Below are positions 54,090-64,000 of a DNA stretch of 64,000 bases, in pieces. Under the pieces are notes generated by a model. The model had not been told where the DNA came from. It ran no database searches and saw nothing but the letters and a program-made list of their open reading frames with translations. Source of the stretch: Corynespora cassiicola (lineage: Eukaryota > Ascomycota > Dothideomycetes > Pleosporales > Corynesporascaceae); NCBI GenBank assembly GCA_022059125.1, contig JAEUWY010000013.1, forward strand, positions 930,001 to 994,000. Reading direction: 5' to 3'. The position numbers and the translations under genes are program-made. Position 1 is the stretch's first letter. The number at the start of each line of letters is the position of its first letter.

Positions 54090-55505
54090 CTATGGAAACA
54101 CTGCAACGAGACGCCCTCCACTAATCTCTCTCTTCCTCAATCGGTCAAGGCCTTGATTGATCTCGCCAAGCCCATCGACGACTCCTACGACATCAGGTGG
54201 CACAAGTGAGCCTTTGGAAAGCAACCGCTCACACCATTCGCTGAGTGCTTCTCCTATCTCCGGAATCTCGTGGAATAGCTTGATGGGGACATTGTGCAAG
54301 GCTATGCCTTCCGGGATGTCAGTTTTTGGCAATCCGGTCAGGCCGACCAGATGCGAACTGTGATATGACGACTGTTCCGATGGTGTCGAGGGAGGTGTTG
54401 GGAGTTTTGACTTTGTGGATGAATATTCTGAAGGGTCCGAAGGAAGGGCAGGGTGAGATGCCGAAGAAGCAAGAGAGCGAAGCAAATGTGCAGCGGTCTC
54501 TTTTCCAGTGGTATCGAAACCAAAGCGCGCCGTATTTCCTGTAGCTGTCCGTATCACACTGATTGCTCGCTCTGGGTCGTGCGAATCAACCAGAAGATCA
54601 GGCCTGATTGAGGAATTCGAAGAAAGTCGTAGGCCATGCTTCCCGCTGTCCACTACCGAGATGATCTTCAGTCCTGCCAGACGTGCTATTTGTTTCATGG
54701 TGTGCGCGCATGTTGAGCTCCCACCCCAGATGATGAGAAAATCGCCTTCCCTCGCCCTCTCCGCTTCGCTGATACCCTTGAGGCACTCCTCTCGGATGTC
54801 GGCGGGTAGCCTTTCGGGATCGATGGATCTGACTATCTTCAAGAGATCAGGGCCTTCTAGTATGTTCTCAAAACTGAGACCCATGCATATTCCAAGCGCA
54901 AGTACCGCTGAGACAAAAGCGACGCCCAAGATAGAACCGGATTCGGGGGAGGTAGAGTGTGGAAGTCGAATTGTGTTGAAATAGGACGCGACCGCATACT
55001 CCTGAAAGGCTGCTTTCCGGAGATCGCGGTAATCAGTTGATGGAATTATCACAACATCGCCTTTGCGAATGCGGGAGTTATTCGAAGCGGGGGCGCGAAC
55101 AACTGTGCCGACGAGCTCACGCCCAGAGACGAATGGCAGTGTTGGAACACCGAAACCAAAGTCCCTACACAGGATGTAAGCTTTTAGGAATATAAAGTGC
55201 GACTTTAGTGTGGATGAGCATCCTTACGGTGACTTCCAGTCAATTGGGTTCAGTCCGGCTGCCTTGACTTTGACAAGTAGCTCATCATCGGACTGCGCCG
55301 AGGGAAGCGGGTGACGATTTACCAACTCGTAAGGCTGGCGTATTGCATGTAGAAGCAGCGCTGACTGTTCATCGGGAAGGTCGATGTCTTGGTGACTCTG
55401 TTGGAACTCGTAGTGTACCTGATCGACAGCGACGCCGGCTGGGTTGCTTTGTGGAAGCGTGCTTGTGACACTCCTCCTCTTCCATCTTGCAGGCCACGAC
55501 ACCAT
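54090..55505 (-). CDS. zinc-free MDR oxidoreductase (TOXD-like)
   Basis: Two exons, 55228-55505 and 54090-55164, encode 450 aa. The GroES-like half has KVKAAGLNPIDWKSP joined by the splice to DFGFGVPTLPFVSGRELVGT. The nucleotide-binding half has FLIIWGGSSTCAHTMKQIARLAG, a modified Gly-rich loop for NADPH. Catalytic and structural zinc cysteines of alcohol dehydrogenases are missing, which places it with enoyl reductases and quinone oxidoreductases such as the fungal TOXD group. A Ser/Pro/Thr-rich insert of about 35 residues sits in the C-terminal third and makes it longer than the usual 340-370 aa. It would reduce an activated double bond; the substrate is unknown. Divergent from the second NtaA-type gene. 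Confidence 0.88.
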
Positions 55506-56074
55506 GGCTCAATAGCTCCGCGATATCTCACGTGGGGAAAGCCAGAATTGAATGATGTGTAGAGGTAGTGGTGTCTTGCTTCGCAGGCGCTGTGAGATGT
55601 GAGCTGGGCAGAGCCCACTCCTCTCCGGAATGCCTACTTCTACTACTCCGAAAAACCCGAATTCGTCATCCACGATCTAACCAGAGGCGAGGCTCATGCA
55701 TGCCGGTGGCATTTTTCTGCTACAAATCGGCCATGATAACGGCAGCCGGGCTGCATTGCGTGATAGTGGAGAAGGGTCGCCCAAGACAGGCCAAATTCAT
55801 GGCAACGTGGGGGAAGATCATGGCCGAAAAAAGCGCATGACAGAGGGCCGGCGAGGGGTAGCCAGGGTTCTGTAGACAACGGACCGTAAGTGGTGTTGAA
55901 CCTGGAGATAGGCGATTGCGTTCAAACCCTCCGCAAGCACATCATCGGCACTAACAACACGTGAAGGAAGATGAAAAGCGACATCGGCCACGGATTACTC
56001 ACCTCATCAGCGGTCCTCAAAACCAGAAAGAGAGAAGCGAGAAGCACGACATCAGAAACCTTGTATGCGACATC
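55506..56074. promoter_or_regulatory. shared promoter, MDR and second NtaA-type genes
   Basis: 569 bp between divergent start codons. No TATA box or obvious regulator site found by eye. Confidence 0.45.
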
Positions 56075-57873
56075 ATGGCACCGAAGAAATTGATCTTGAA
56101 CGCGTTCGTGGAGATGTGTACGTGTTCACGTGACCCAAGGACCCCAAACAAGATGGCGCATGAAACATCTGGGAGCTGCGCGAGAATAGTAGAAGGCAAT
56201 CATACTGACTTGGAATCACAGGCAGTGGCCATCAATCTCCTGGGCTTTGGAGGCACCCTGATGATCGCTCATACGAGTTCAATAACGTCCAACATTGGGT
56301 TGAGCTCGCGAAGCTGCTCGAAGACGCAAAGATACACGGTATCTTTGTCGCCGACGTTCTCGGTGAGAACTATACCCTAGAAGCACTGCAAAACTTGGAA
56401 TCTAAGACAGGGCAGGTGGATATGATGTTTACAATGGCACCTTGGACGCTGCCATTCGATCTGGTGCACAATGGCCAGTGAATGAGCCACTGGCTGTTGT
56501 GTCTGCCATGGCAGCCGCAACACGGAGCATAGGCTTCGGCGTGACTGTATCAACCACCTATGAGCAGCCCTATCATCTGGCACGGAGATTATCTACCGTC
56601 GACCACTTGTCAAATGGAAGGTAGGTGCCTTGAAGCGCTTCCCCCTGGGTGCTCAAAGAAATGCTCATCCATGTGTAGGCTGGGATGGAACGTATGACGC
56701 AAAATCTTGCCGGAGAAGAATTGATATTGATTGTGAACAGATCGTGACCAGCTACCTGGATTCGGCCGCCCGCAACATGGGCTTCAAGGAGCAGCTGCAG
56801 GTAAGGGATGGGGATCGCAACCTTCCTTTTGGGCAAGGCGCTAACACTCGTGCAGCATGATGAAAGATATGCCCAGGCTGATGAGTATGTAAAGGTTGTT
56901 TACAAGCTACTCGAATCATCGTGGAGGGACGATGCTGTCGTGCTCGATCGCGAAAAGGGCATTTATACCGTCCCCGAACGTGTGCGAGAGATCAACCACA
57001 AGGGCAAATATTTTTCAGTTCCAGGCCCCCACATCTGCCAGCCCAGCCCGCAGAGAACCCCCCTCATTCTCCAAGCTGGCGCTTCGCGGGCCGGGAAGCA
57101 GTTCGCAGCTCAAAATGCCGAAGCCATCTTCGTATCAGCCCATGCACCAGAGGTTTGCGCCAAGAACGTGTCCGAAATCAGGGCGCTGGCAAGCTCTCAA
57201 TTCGGCCGCGATGGTAAAAACATCAAGGTTCTTGCTCTGGTGACGCCCATAGTTGGGCGCACAGAGGAGGAGGCCCAGGCCAAGCTTGCAGACTACCGAA
57301 GATACGCATCGCTCGAAGGCGCCTTGGCCCTGTTTTGTGGCTGGACGGGGATCGACCTGGGTAAATATGGCGATGACGAAGAACTGAGACAGGTTGAAAG
57401 CAATGCGGTCAAGTCCACGGTCGAAGGATACGCTCGATTTTCCCCAGGTACTTCTAAATGGACGAAACATACCGTCGCAGAGCATGTCAGCCTTGGCGGA
57501 AATGGCCCAATCATTGTTGGCACCCCGTCTCAGGTAGCAGATGGACTGCAGACGTGGGTGGACGAGGCTGATGTTGACGGCTTCAACTTGGTATGTATTG
57601 ATGGTCTGATGCCGCTTTGACTTGGCCGGCAGCTGACAGGAATGCTAGGCTTACGCTCTCTTCCCACAATCTTTCAAAGACATTGCCGAGCTGCTTGTCC
57701 CAGAGCTCCAGTCGCGCGGCTTGTTCTGGGAAGACTATGCTGTCCCAGGGGGGACTTATCGTGAGAACTTTTACGAGAAAAGGGGCCAAAAAGGCCCGCT
57801 AGATGAACATGTTGCATCAACCTACCGCTGGAGAGCGGGAGTCGATGCAAAGGACCACAGAATTCCTGAGTAG
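56075..57873 (+). CDS. NtaA/DszA-type FMN monooxygenase, copy 2
   Basis: Seven exons, 56075-56117, 56222-56362, 56416-56620, 56679-56691 (13 nt), 56741-56800, 56856-57590 and 57649-57873, encode 473 aa. Conserved blocks are restored by splicing: LILNAFVEMCSGHQSPGLW, ADVLGGYDVYNGTLDAA, GAQWPVNEPLAVVSAMAAAT, DHLSNGRLGWNIVTSYLDSA and HDERYAQADEYVKVVYKLLESSW, then SPQRTPLILQAGASRAGKQFAA. The family role is as for copy 1: FMNH2-dependent oxidation of aminocarboxylates, sulfones or related compounds. Exon 4 is a 13-nt microexon that supplies the LGWN of the flavin-site region, so it is needed for a working enzyme. The C-terminus (YAVPGGTYRENFYEKRGQ) is family-typical. Confidence 0.92.
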
Positions 57874-58727
57874 GATCCAGGGTTGGATTCGAAAATAAAC
57901 CTGCATCATCAATCCCGCACTTGGGATAAATAAAGTCATTGTCTCGAAGTGTTTCTCTGCTCGCCCACCACTCCGGGAGGTCCGGGGTGTGACGTCATTG
58001 ACATGTTGCGCCAAGTCTCGTGGGCCGCTGTCCTCTCGTCGGCAGCCGAGACCTGTGATCTGCCCAGCTGAAAGCCACCAAGAGCAGTTCTCCTGAAAGT
58101 CAATTAGGAGAAATGCCAGGCTCACGTTGGCCTTTGGGACTTGGCCAAACAAATGCAGCCCGTTTCCAGATTCAATTGTCCGGACGCGGCCCAACTCATC
58201 GTGCTAAACCATATTCGCCTTTAGTCGATCTCTTTGTCCTCAGCAGCCTAGGCATGATGTGGGTGGTTTTTCTGTTTAGCCATCATTTCCAAGCCCCGAG
58301 GTCCCAATGGATGTTAGCCTTGTTCCTTGAAGGACCGTAAGCAGATTCGGATGTATCTGTTTCCGTACCAAGTCTTCTAGGCGATAGATCTTGACGACGA
58401 TCACGCATGGCATCCCAAAACGGTACATGTGTATGCGGAGTATTGCACCGCCCTCCTCCAAAATGTCTGTAGCCCTGGTCCACATTTGGACATAGCGCGG
58501 CACCCAGCCCTCCTCCAAGAACCGAATGATAGACTCCAAGATATATACTGGCGGCCGACGCTTCAACCTCGGCGACCTTGACGTAGGTGCAAGGAGCAAT
58601 TGCTGAGGTGCGCCGGCACGTTTGGCCATATAAATGGTTGGCCATCACCATAGTCTACTTGAAGGCTTTACCAGCTATATTGGACGACACCGCAACTGTC
58701 ACTCACTGACTTGGCACTACTTCCGCG
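57874..58727. promoter_or_regulatory. upstream region of the CHRD gene
   Basis: 854 bp without a gene that I can support. A TATAAA element at 58629-58634 lies about 95 bp before the CHRD start codon. Confidence 0.5.
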
Positions 58728-59341
58728 ATGCATTACTTCACGACTGCAATCATTTCAGCCCTAGCTGCCACAGCTGTCGCGAGTCCAATCGCCAGCAACG
58801 GAGATCACAAGTGGATCAAGAACCCATGGAAGAATGGACAAGTATTTCAGTTTGACAAAACCATCACTGTCAAGGCCGATCCCAATCAGGTTCGCAATGG
58901 AACCACTCCAGTACCAGGACAAGCGGGTGCCAAAGGCGTCTTCAAGTTCGGTATCAATGTCGCAGATAACACAATCTGCTATGTCAGGCTGCCTGTTCGC
59001 GACTGCACAAGGGCTTTGCTAATTCCTCGCAGAACATCACACTCTCTGGTGTAACAGGCGACTACCAGTCCCCCGCCATTACAGCGACGCATATTCACGA
59101 AGCAGCCAAGGGTGCATCGGGCCCACCGCGCATAGCCATTCCGAATCCACAAGGCCCCGATGACCGACGAACTTCTTACGGTTGCTTGACTGGCCCTTTC
59201 GAGACTGGAGTGCTGAACAACGGCACAGATACTGGCACGAACTTCCATGTCAAGGAGATTATTGATAACCCTACCGGCTTCTTTGCTGATACCCACACTG
59301 TACAGTTTAGTCTTGGGGCTGTTCGCGGGCAATTGTGCTAA
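58728..59341 (+). CDS. secreted CHRD-domain protein
   Basis: Two exons, 58728-58982 and 59033-59341, encode 187 aa. A signal peptide (MHYFTTAIISALAATAVA) is followed by one CHRD domain: GAKGVFKFGINVADNTICY joins through the splice to NITLSGVTGDY, then ATHIHEAAKGASGPP, GCLTGPFETG and FHVKEIIDNPTGFFADTHT. CHRD domains occur in chordin and in many small secreted microbial proteins; their role in fungi is not known. Several NxT/NxS sites allow glycosylation. No C-terminal anchor. It may be cell-wall associated or an effector-like protein. It could be the outer edge of the cluster but has no clear metabolic link to it. Confidence 0.88.
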
Positions 59342-59755
59342 GGACATGTCTGCATAGCTCATAGTCATCTCTCGATACAACGCTCCTGTCAGATATAATT
59401 AATCAATATGTAATTAGTTGCTTTTAATATAAAAAAAAGAAACAACCACATGGGTTCCGTTTTCTTTCTTTGCGTCACCACTGAAAGCAGACTACACCAA
59501 GTATGCACAACAGCAAGATAAAGATTGCGACCGTGTTCCCTGTTCCAAACCATACACTAGAGACTGTTGACGGGTTTCAAATGCATGCCGCGTAGTGAGA
59601 GTAGAAAATAGTGATCATCTACAATTTGTTGGAAAGCAAAAGCAGCAGTAAGTGATGTTGACGGCTTCTCCTGCCAAATAGTCATCCATCTCAGCAAGAC
59701 GATGACTCTTCTGAAGAGTCAGCTCGATATTTCTCTGCCAGAAATACAATAGACC
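59342..59755. other. convergent spacer
   Basis: 414 bp between the CHRD and desaturase stop codons, AT-rich with an A-run near 59430. No gene seen. Confidence 0.5.
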
Positions 59756-61168
59756 TCAAAAGCACCAACCTTTGCTTCCCATTGACGTTTCGGGTGGTGG
59801 AGATGGCCCTCCCTTGTACCACAGAATGCGATCTCTCGGCTCGGCACTGGAATTGCGTGGCTCAACCCACTGACATTTCGTGAAAGATATCCAAAGGCCG
59901 AGAATGAAGGAATTTCCTTTGTCAGAGTGGTAGTGATCTCCTAGCAGGGGAACGATCGCTTCTGTCGCTTCCTCTGTATGGTAAAAGGGGATGCGACTGG
60001 GCTTGTATCAGAAGGGCTACCGGCGGGAAAAAGGGGGCGCAAGACTCACGAGAAGAGATGGTGCACGACATGATAATCGATGATGTTGTGGAACAAGTTC
60101 CTGCCGATCCAGCCAAAATCACGATCCACCGTTGCAGTGGCTCCCCGGAGAAATGTCCAGGCCTCGTCATCGTACTTGGGTAGGTTGGGATGTGTATGGT
60201 GTAGGTAGGTGATTGCAACAATCCAGTGGTTCATCCACACATAGCCTTGCCCATACAAAAGCAACAATGTAGACGTTCCCACAATATGTGTACAGTATCG
60301 GAGGAAGAAAGCCATGGCGAGTATGCCCAAGTCAGAGATGAGGATCAAATTGGACTCTTCTGGACGAAATAGGGTGCTCGATGGCAACAGGTGACTGTTC
60401 CCTAGTAGTGTATTTGATTGCTTCCTATGAAGACTCCCTGGTGCTGCAGTAATGTTGGTGATGAGGTACCATGGGAAGCCGAATATCTGCTGAATGAGAA
60501 TCCGAAGAAGCGTCACGAATGGAGCGTCCTCCGTGAGCTCCTCCAAGTGTTCGACATCCACAAACAAGCTTTCGGCATAGTCTCCTCGAGTGGGAGGGAC
60601 ATAGTTGTGGTCCTTCTTCATGTTGTTTGCGTATATGTGATGCCTCCTATGTGAGGATTTCCAGGAAAAGTACGGAGTGAGGAGGAATGAGTGGAGAAGA
60701 AACCCCACGGCATCGTTGAGAGTGCTTGACGGGGAGAAGTTCATATGACCGCATTCGTGTCCTAGCACCTACTATGGAATCAGAATGACATCTCGAGGGA
60801 GTGGAAAAGCCCGTAGTTACTAACCCAGAGGCCAGTCATGACGAGGCCTTGAGCATAACCATACAAGACCCATACGATGATACGGAGGTACAGACTAGCA
60901 ATCATAGGAATACCGCGATGGGCCCCCAGTGCCAATACAGCCGCAAAAGCGACATCGCGAAAAAGGTAGTAAAATGACTTTGCATGAGAAGGCTGGAAGC
61001 AGTGGGGTGGAATTTTCTCGCGCAGCTGTTGAACGCTGATTCTCGAATCGACGATCTAGAGCACTTAGTAAAGCCCATGGGATGGAAAAAACTCGAGGAA
61101 CATACACCAGGGTCAACCAATTCAGAGGGATGGCTATCGTAATCAAGCTCAATGCACTTTGTCCTCAT
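59756..61168 (-). CDS. delta-12-type fatty acid desaturase
   Basis: Four exons, 61106-61168, 60825-61055, 60050-60768 and 59756-59996, encode 417 aa. The three histidine boxes of membrane di-iron desaturases are intact: HECGH, HRRHH and HVVHH. The C-terminal RDRILWYKGGPSPPPE is typical of FAD2-like oleate desaturases, which add a second double bond to oleoyl lipids in the ER with electrons from cytochrome b5. The N-terminal segment SRISVQQLREKIPPHCFQ also fits. At 417 aa it is somewhat short because the predicted N-terminus has only about 30 residues before that segment; an unseen upstream exon is possible. Whether it is the housekeeping enzyme or a specialised paralogue (omega-3 or acetylenase) cannot be told. 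Confidence 0.88.
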
Positions 61169-62354
61169 GTTGTTGACGGTCAGGCGGGTAAACGGAGAAG
61201 AAACAGTCAAGTCTCATTGTGAGACTGAATTATGCAGGCCTACGTCTTAAAGATGATGCATACATGGCGTAAACGCTAGTAGTTACTATCCCCTCGGTTC
61301 AAGATACATTCATAGCCGAGAATATTGGGTGGGGGGATGGACTCGACACAGGCCGATCCTTTTCACACGGCAGGAAATTCCCTGCCATGGGTTCTTTGCT
61401 GAGCACGCCTTTGTCACACCAGGAAGGTCCCAACTGACAGATGAGCTTATCAAACTAGGAAAAGACGGCTGTACAGATCCGTTAAATGAATCCGATTGGG
61501 AAGTTCTAATCGACTCCTTCCCTTCATCCACGACTCCCACGGTGCTAGCTTGATAAAACTCCACCCACATACCCGACCTTCTCGATCATCATAGATAGCC
61601 AAGGTCGATGGGAAAATCTGACAAATAATATTTGGAGCCATGTATGATTTTTTCGGCTTTGTGGACACGCTGCTTTGGTTTCGCGTAAAGCAAGGGAGAG
61701 GCGTGAACTCGTATTATCCGAGCTACTGCGTGGCAAGAACTTCAGCTGAGGTCGCCAAACATGCCCAAGGAACTATTCGTCATGATTACCTTGGTATCAA
61801 GCCAATGGCTGTTCGCTGTTTGACCTCTGGGCTACACGAACCAAGTTGTGGTATATCGAATTACGTATAACCGAAGCGGTTTCGGCGAAGCCAAGATAAC
61901 AAGTACTGGACTCTTCAGTTGCATTGTGCGCATGCCATGGAAGAGACATGAGACTGGCTTGATTTGAATCGATGCCCAGGGGTCCTCGCCTGAGGAAGGA
62001 GAGAGCTAAAGCAAAAAGCCAGATAAGGATCGAAAGAACGCAACAGTTAGTCTTTCCCAGTGGTACAGAAGGATATATTGAGGTGCGCCAATAGCGGCTG
62101 AGCCGGGATAAGCACAAGTAACGCGTGGCTGTCGGAGAAGAGGATTGCGGATAAAAGGATAAAAGGATTATTGGAAGCTTCCTTCACATAGGACATGACA
62201 CGACAGGGTGATCAGGTGGTTGAAGAGAAAAGGTCCACGAATGGGACCGTATATGTATATTGGCAAGAAGAAGTATATCTACAACAGAATGGAAGGGTTA
62301 CCCTCGCTTTTCAGCAACATCTAAGACGAAAGACATGAGGTCATTGCCAACAGT
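61169..62354. other. intergenic region
   Basis: 1.2 kb with the desaturase promoter and the 3' flank of the LPMO-like gene. Frames of 70-105 codons on both strands show no domain, and I call none. Confidence 0.5.
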
Positions 62355-63236
62355 TTACATGTTGAAGGCACGGGCGTGGATGCGAGCGACGAGGGCACGC
62401 TTGGCGGCGGCGGAGAGGCCGGTGGTCTCCTTCAACCAGGTGATGAACTGCTCAAGAGTGAAGGTCTCGGGGAGAGAGTTGTTGGCACCCTGGCTGGGGA
62501 CAGGGCTAGGGGCCGACGAGGCAGTAGGAGCCGGGGCGGGGGCGTCCTCAGCGGCAGCGGAGGTAGGTGCGGGGGTTGAAGAGACGGCGGGAGCAGAGGG
62601 AGCAGGAGTGGTGGCAGCAGGGGCCGAGGCCGAGGGGGCCGGGGAGCCAGAGCCGGAACCGCCAACGGTGAAGTCGATGCAGCCCTCGTAGGTCTGGTCG
62701 ATGGAGCGGGCATCCCAGAACCACTGGATGACGCAGTCACCAGCAGTGGCGCACTCGCTGCCAATGTCGGCGGGGATGGTGATGTCGAACTTGGTCTGCT
62801 CCTCGGGGATGGGAGCCGAGTTGGAGGCGTACTCGTCCCAGCTGATCAGAGGGGAGCCAATGACCGAGTTGGAGCTGGTCTTGACGATGGAGACGTTGGC
62901 GGTTCCGGTGTGGGGAGCACGGATCTCAACCTCCATGGCGACGGTCTGGCCGGCGGTGAACTCCTGGACGTTGGCCGTGTTGTCGTCGAACTGGTAACCC
63001 TTGCAGAGCCAGACGTTGCAGGCGGCAGCATCGTAGTCGGCCTGGCCGTTGGTGACCTGAAGCTGGCCCTGGACGTTGCCGTAGTGGTCGGAGTTCTGGT
63101 TGTTGAACATCTGCTGACCGCAGGAGGCGGACATGGCATCGCCAGGCATACGGGGGGCGGGGGAGACGATGTAGCCGTGGCCAGCGACGGAGGAGACGAG
63201 GCCAGCAAGGCCGAGAGCAGCAGTGTAGGACTTCAT
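62355..63236 (-). CDS. secreted LPMO-like (chitin-binding type-4 fold) protein
   Basis: One exon, 293 aa. The signal peptide MKSYTAALGLAGLVSSVAG ends before HGYIVSPAPR, so the mature protein begins with His, the first copper ligand of lytic polysaccharide monooxygenases. Candidates for the second ligand and axial position are the His in IRAPHTGTANV and the aromatic block QWFWDAR. The fold matches the LPMO_10/chitin-binding type-4 Pfam group. After about residue 190 a Ser/Pro/Ala/Thr linker leads to a short C-terminal module, ETFTLEQFITWLKETTG, that looks helical. Codon use is strongly biased to C/G at third positions, which suggests high expression. Oxidative cleavage of chitin or another glycan is inferred; activity in this subgroup is not known to me. 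Confidence 0.78.
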   Translation of the reverse strand: MKSYTAALGLAGLVSSVAGHGYIVSPAPRMPGDAMSASCGQQMFNNQNSDHYGNVQGQLQVTNGQADYDAAACNVWLCKGYQFDDNTANVQEFTAGQTVAMEVEIRAPHTGTANVSIVKTSSNSVIGSPLISWDEYASNSAPIPEEQTKFDITIPADIGSECATAGDCVIQWFWDARSIDQTYEGCIDFTVGGSGSGSPAPSASAPAATTPAPSAPAVSSTPAPTSAAAEDAPAPAPTASSAPSPVPSQGANNSLPETFTLEQFITWLKETTGLSAAAKRALVARIHARAFNM

Positions 63237-64000
63237 TGTGGCTGAAGGGGTCTGAGAGGTTGGTTGAAGGTAAGGGAGCGTTGTAGGAAGCCTAGCTTCG
63301 TCTGAAAGAGCGTGAGGGGTTTTTGAAAAGAGTGAATTTGGAACGAATGTCAGGTCTCAGACCCAGAAAAGCACGAGAAGCAGTGGACAAGAAGAATAGG
63401 ATTCAAGTTTGGGATGGAGAGAAGGGCATGCCCAAGGAGATGGAGTGCCTATATAGGCGTCTCGTGAGATGAGATGCGAGGCGGGCTCGACGGGCTCGAC
63501 GGCGCCTCTCTGTGGGCCCGTCATTAAACATTCGAAACGGAAAGCCGCTGGCACCAGCCTCAAAGCATCTCTTCGGTTCGTTCTTGGATGGAGGTTTGCC
63601 CAGTTGCAGGGTGTCCGGCACGCTGAGGCCCTCTAGACGAGGCTTGTATAGATTAAACGGCCAATGAGACGGGACCCGAGGCAGCAGAAGAGGCGAAGGC
63701 TAGGGGATAAGGCGAGGGGCCGAGAAGGGGCGTCTCCGCGACAGCGGCAAGCCATGTTGTGTAGACGTTGCGGGCAGGTGGCTAGCTGCATTGCGGCAAG
63801 GCGGGTGGCTCCAGCCAATACCGGGCGGCGCCGGGGACCTGGATTGAAACGTTTGTTAGGCCGTGGGCGGTTTCATGGCTGTCTACTAGTAGGGTGACCA
63901 GGGTGTCGAGGATGACCAGGGTGTTGCAGGCGGCCACCACCGGCGACAAGCGAGAAGCGATGCCCATGGGGCCCTGGTAGCGCACGCGGCGACATATTAA
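63237..64000. promoter_or_regulatory. LPMO-like gene promoter and flank
   Basis: The palindrome GCCTATATAGGC at 63447-63458 is a good TATA box about 215 bp before the start codon. A GGCTCGACG direct repeat lies at about 63482-63500. I see no gene between here and the window end. Confidence 0.5.

Noticed and set aside
41204..57873. Interpretation as a polyketide or peptide toxin cluster
   Set aside because: The MDR gene resembles TOXD-type reductases, but there is no PKS, NRPS, terpene synthase or prenyltransferase in the window.
1..64000. CRISPR arrays, insertion sequences, or intact transposons
   Set aside because: No repeat-spacer pattern, transposase, reverse transcriptase or long terminal repeats seen; the sequence is fungal nuclear DNA.

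Overview
This window comes from a filamentous ascomycete nuclear genome (Pezizomycotina, probably a dothideomycete; the class is a guess from protein style). Genes carry short GT-AG introns of about 50-220 nt, genes lie on both strands without operons, and there is an intron-bearing tRNA. Exon models below were built by hand from reading frame, splice motifs and family alignment knowledge; no search was run. Where a gene is spliced, the exon list is in the evidence.

Positions 1 to 31 kb are mostly core cell biology: an Lst4/FNIP-type TORC1 regulator, the ALG2 mannosyltransferase divergent from the VPS15 kinase, a PP4-type phosphatase with large insertions, a small DUF4385 protein, a RAS1-type GTPase, a CinA/MoaB-like molybdopterin-binding-fold protein divergent from a glia maturation factor (GMF/Aim7), an orphan Cys/His-rich protein and an intron-containing tRNA-Gln. 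Gene spacing is wide (up to 4 kb), with microsatellites upstream of LST4 and RAS. An AT-rich gap at 13.9-15.7 kb holds a possible decayed membrane-protein ORF.

Positions 33 to 41 kb look like a carbohydrate-response island: an MFS sugar transporter convergent with a GH43 glycosidase that has no signal peptide, then a Git3-like seven-helix receptor and a secreted GH134-type mannanase.

Positions 41 to 58 kb form an accessory catabolic cluster without a polyketide or peptide synthase: an SsuD-like flavin monooxygenase, a secreted two-repeat DUF8021-like protein, two NtaA/DszA-type FMN monooxygenases, a Dal5/Soa1-type anion permease divergent from a type I Baeyer-Villiger monooxygenase, an UNC93-like transporter and a zinc-free MDR reductase. 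Together these would suit import and oxidative cleavage of an organosulfur, aminocarboxylate or cyclic ketone compound. No flavin reductase or transcription factor is visible.

Positions 58 to 64 kb carry a secreted CHRD-domain protein, a delta-12-type fatty acid desaturase and a secreted LPMO-like protein with an N-terminal histidine after its signal peptide.
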